Below, piece by piece: positions 63,185 to 64,000 of a stretch of DNA of 64,000 nucleotides (positions are counted from its first letter, which is position 1; each line of letters opens with the position of its first letter). The notes below the pieces were generated by a model. It searched no databases. It saw nothing but the letters and a program-made list of their open reading frames with translations, and was not told where the DNA came from. Where the stretch lies: contig OZ025856.1 of assembly GCA_964019425.1 (NCBI GenBank), forward strand, positions 1 through 64,000, in the 5' to 3' direction. The translations under genes were made by a program, and so were the position numbers. This DNA is from Flectonema sp. DT1601 (Eukaryota; Euglenozoa; Diplonemea; Diplonemida; Diplonemidae).

Positions 63185-64000
63185 CTAGTCAATCATTTCG
63201 TGACAGACTTCATTGTTCCGGTTTGATGAACGTTTCTTATAAAAGCGAAACAAAAGTATGATGATGGCAATTACAGCAATTGTCGGCAAAATAATTAAAA
63301 GCAATAAGACACCCAACTTCATACCGCTATCAGAATCTGGTGCTGGTGTTACCGGCGATGGTGTTGCTGGTGATGGTGTTACTGGTGCTGGTGAAGGTGC
63401 TTGTGTGGGTACTGATCCAGCAACCACCGTACCCGGAACCTTAAAAGTACCTTTCTCATATTCCACCCAACTAGTTGTCGTTGAAATACTTTTACTTGCA
63501 ATCTGTTTCAGCATATCGAGTTCTGTTGCTGGTGAGAATGGAGGCCAGTAAGGCAGTGTTTCCTTCGCGTAAACTGGTTCGAATTCACCAGAATAAGGGT
63601 CAGTAAGACTTGGATAAAAAGCAGCTAAACTGAAAGACAGTGCAGCATTAGTCATATTGATTGGGGTAAGATCATCTCCCATACCTCTGCTATTAGCAGT
63701 ATCAGTCCAAGCATTCCATTGATAAACAGGAGCATTGGTAGATGAGCTCATCCTGTGACGTTCTCCACTAACACCTCCAGCAGTGAACATAGTCGCTGCT
63801 TTTACGTTATTAAGAAGCTTCACAGTGTGAGAACACGAGCTGCCACATAATCCAAGCGACATTACTTTGATTGTTGCAAAACCTTTCGTTGGTTGCTTTG
63901 GAAAGAAATCATCACCGAAATGACACATGGCAAGATCAGGGAGGTTCTTAAAATCAACGAACGGCATGAACATACTTTCGATTTTGGGTGCGACCCAGAC
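63185..64000 (-). CDS. S41-family surface peptidase, array copy 6 (5' part beyond the window)
   Basis: The C-terminal ~272 codons are visible and the frame is open at the window edge. It includes FKNLPDLAMCHFGDDFFPKQ, the nucleophile loop GLCGSSCSHTVKLL, a short Pro stalk (PTQAPSPAPVTPSPAT), a membrane helix (LGVLLLLIILPTIAVIAIII) and a tail ending NNEVCHEMID. The stalk is like copies 2 and 5, the helix like copies 1 and 5, and the tail is unique. The array therefore continues to the right. Confidence 0.88.
   Translation of the reverse strand, partial: VWVAPKIESMFMPFVDFKNLPDLAMCHFGDDFFPKQPTKGFATIKVMSLGLCGSSCSHTVKLLNNVKAATMFTAGGVSGERHRMSSSTNAPVYQWNAWTDTANSRGMGDDLTPINMTNAALSFSLAAFYPSLTDPYSGEFEPVYAKETLPYWPPFSPATELDMLKQIASKSISTTTSWVEYEKGTFKVPGTVVAGSVPTQAPSPAPVTPSPATPSPVTPAPDSDSGMKLGVLLLLIILPTIAVIAIIILLFRFYKKRSSNRNNEVCHEMID

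Overview
The window looks like a compact, AT-rich metazoan nuclear genome, most likely a sponge. Introns are short (65-85 nt where nothing has inserted) with GT...AG ends. Genes include animal LMBRD2, LC8 dynein light chain, MYCBP2-type RCR ligase and HINT1 homologues, and homopolymer A/T runs are very frequent. Every supportable host gene (about 21) reads on the minus strand. Neighbours are often only 118-400 nt apart, and almost every start codon has a 3' splice-site-like YAG 0-41 nt upstream. Co-orientation plus acceptors at start codons suggests either pervasive 5'UTR introns or spliced-leader/operon-like expression. A glass sponge is my best guess, but the sequence does not prove it.

Layout, described from low to high coordinate (genes are transcribed in the opposite direction). 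At 1-13.5 kb: LMBRD2 (partial), a TPR/charged-coil/His-rich protein, a Cof-type HAD phosphatase, a three-exon WD40 protein, a flavin-reductase-like protein, and a two-exon E3 ligase joining a RING-IBR half to a MYCBP2-type RING-Cys-relay half. At 13.5-18.3 kb: an ADP/ATP-carrier-like gene whose second intron holds a complete pogo-like DNA transposon and a SINE-like repeat, then an LC8 dynein light chain. The transposase carries an apparent Ulp1/adenain-like cysteine protease domain at its C terminus. At 19.9-23.7 kb: a small unknown protein, a double-MYND protein with a glutamine/glutamate minisatellite, and a JmjC oxygenase. At 24.1-30.6 kb: about 6.5 kb with no convincing gene but dozens of A/T homopolymers. 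At 30.7-34.7 kb: an acidic unknown protein, ribosomal protein eL20 (RPL18A), a coiled-coil/LRR protein and HINT1.

From 37 kb to the right edge lies a tandem array of six near-identical S41-family peptidase genes (the sixth is cut by the window end). Each has a signal peptide, a CPAF/fungal-type S41 catalytic domain, a variable Pro/Ser stalk, one C-terminal membrane helix and a short cytoplasmic tail. The ectodomains are almost identical while stalks, helices and tails differ, and substitutions are shuffled between copies, which suggests ongoing gene conversion. The spacers are mosaics of shared repeats. They include a ~150-200 bp element immediately 5' of each peptidase gene that also lies immediately 5' of HINT1 and, in diverged form, 5' of LMBRD2. 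One spacer contains a non-autonomous inverted-repeat transposon with a tRNA-like B-box motif, and another has a SINE insertion with a matching empty site in the neighbouring spacer.

The genes upstream of the array are mainly housekeeping and regulatory functions with no obvious shared pathway. The peptidase array is the lineage-specific part.
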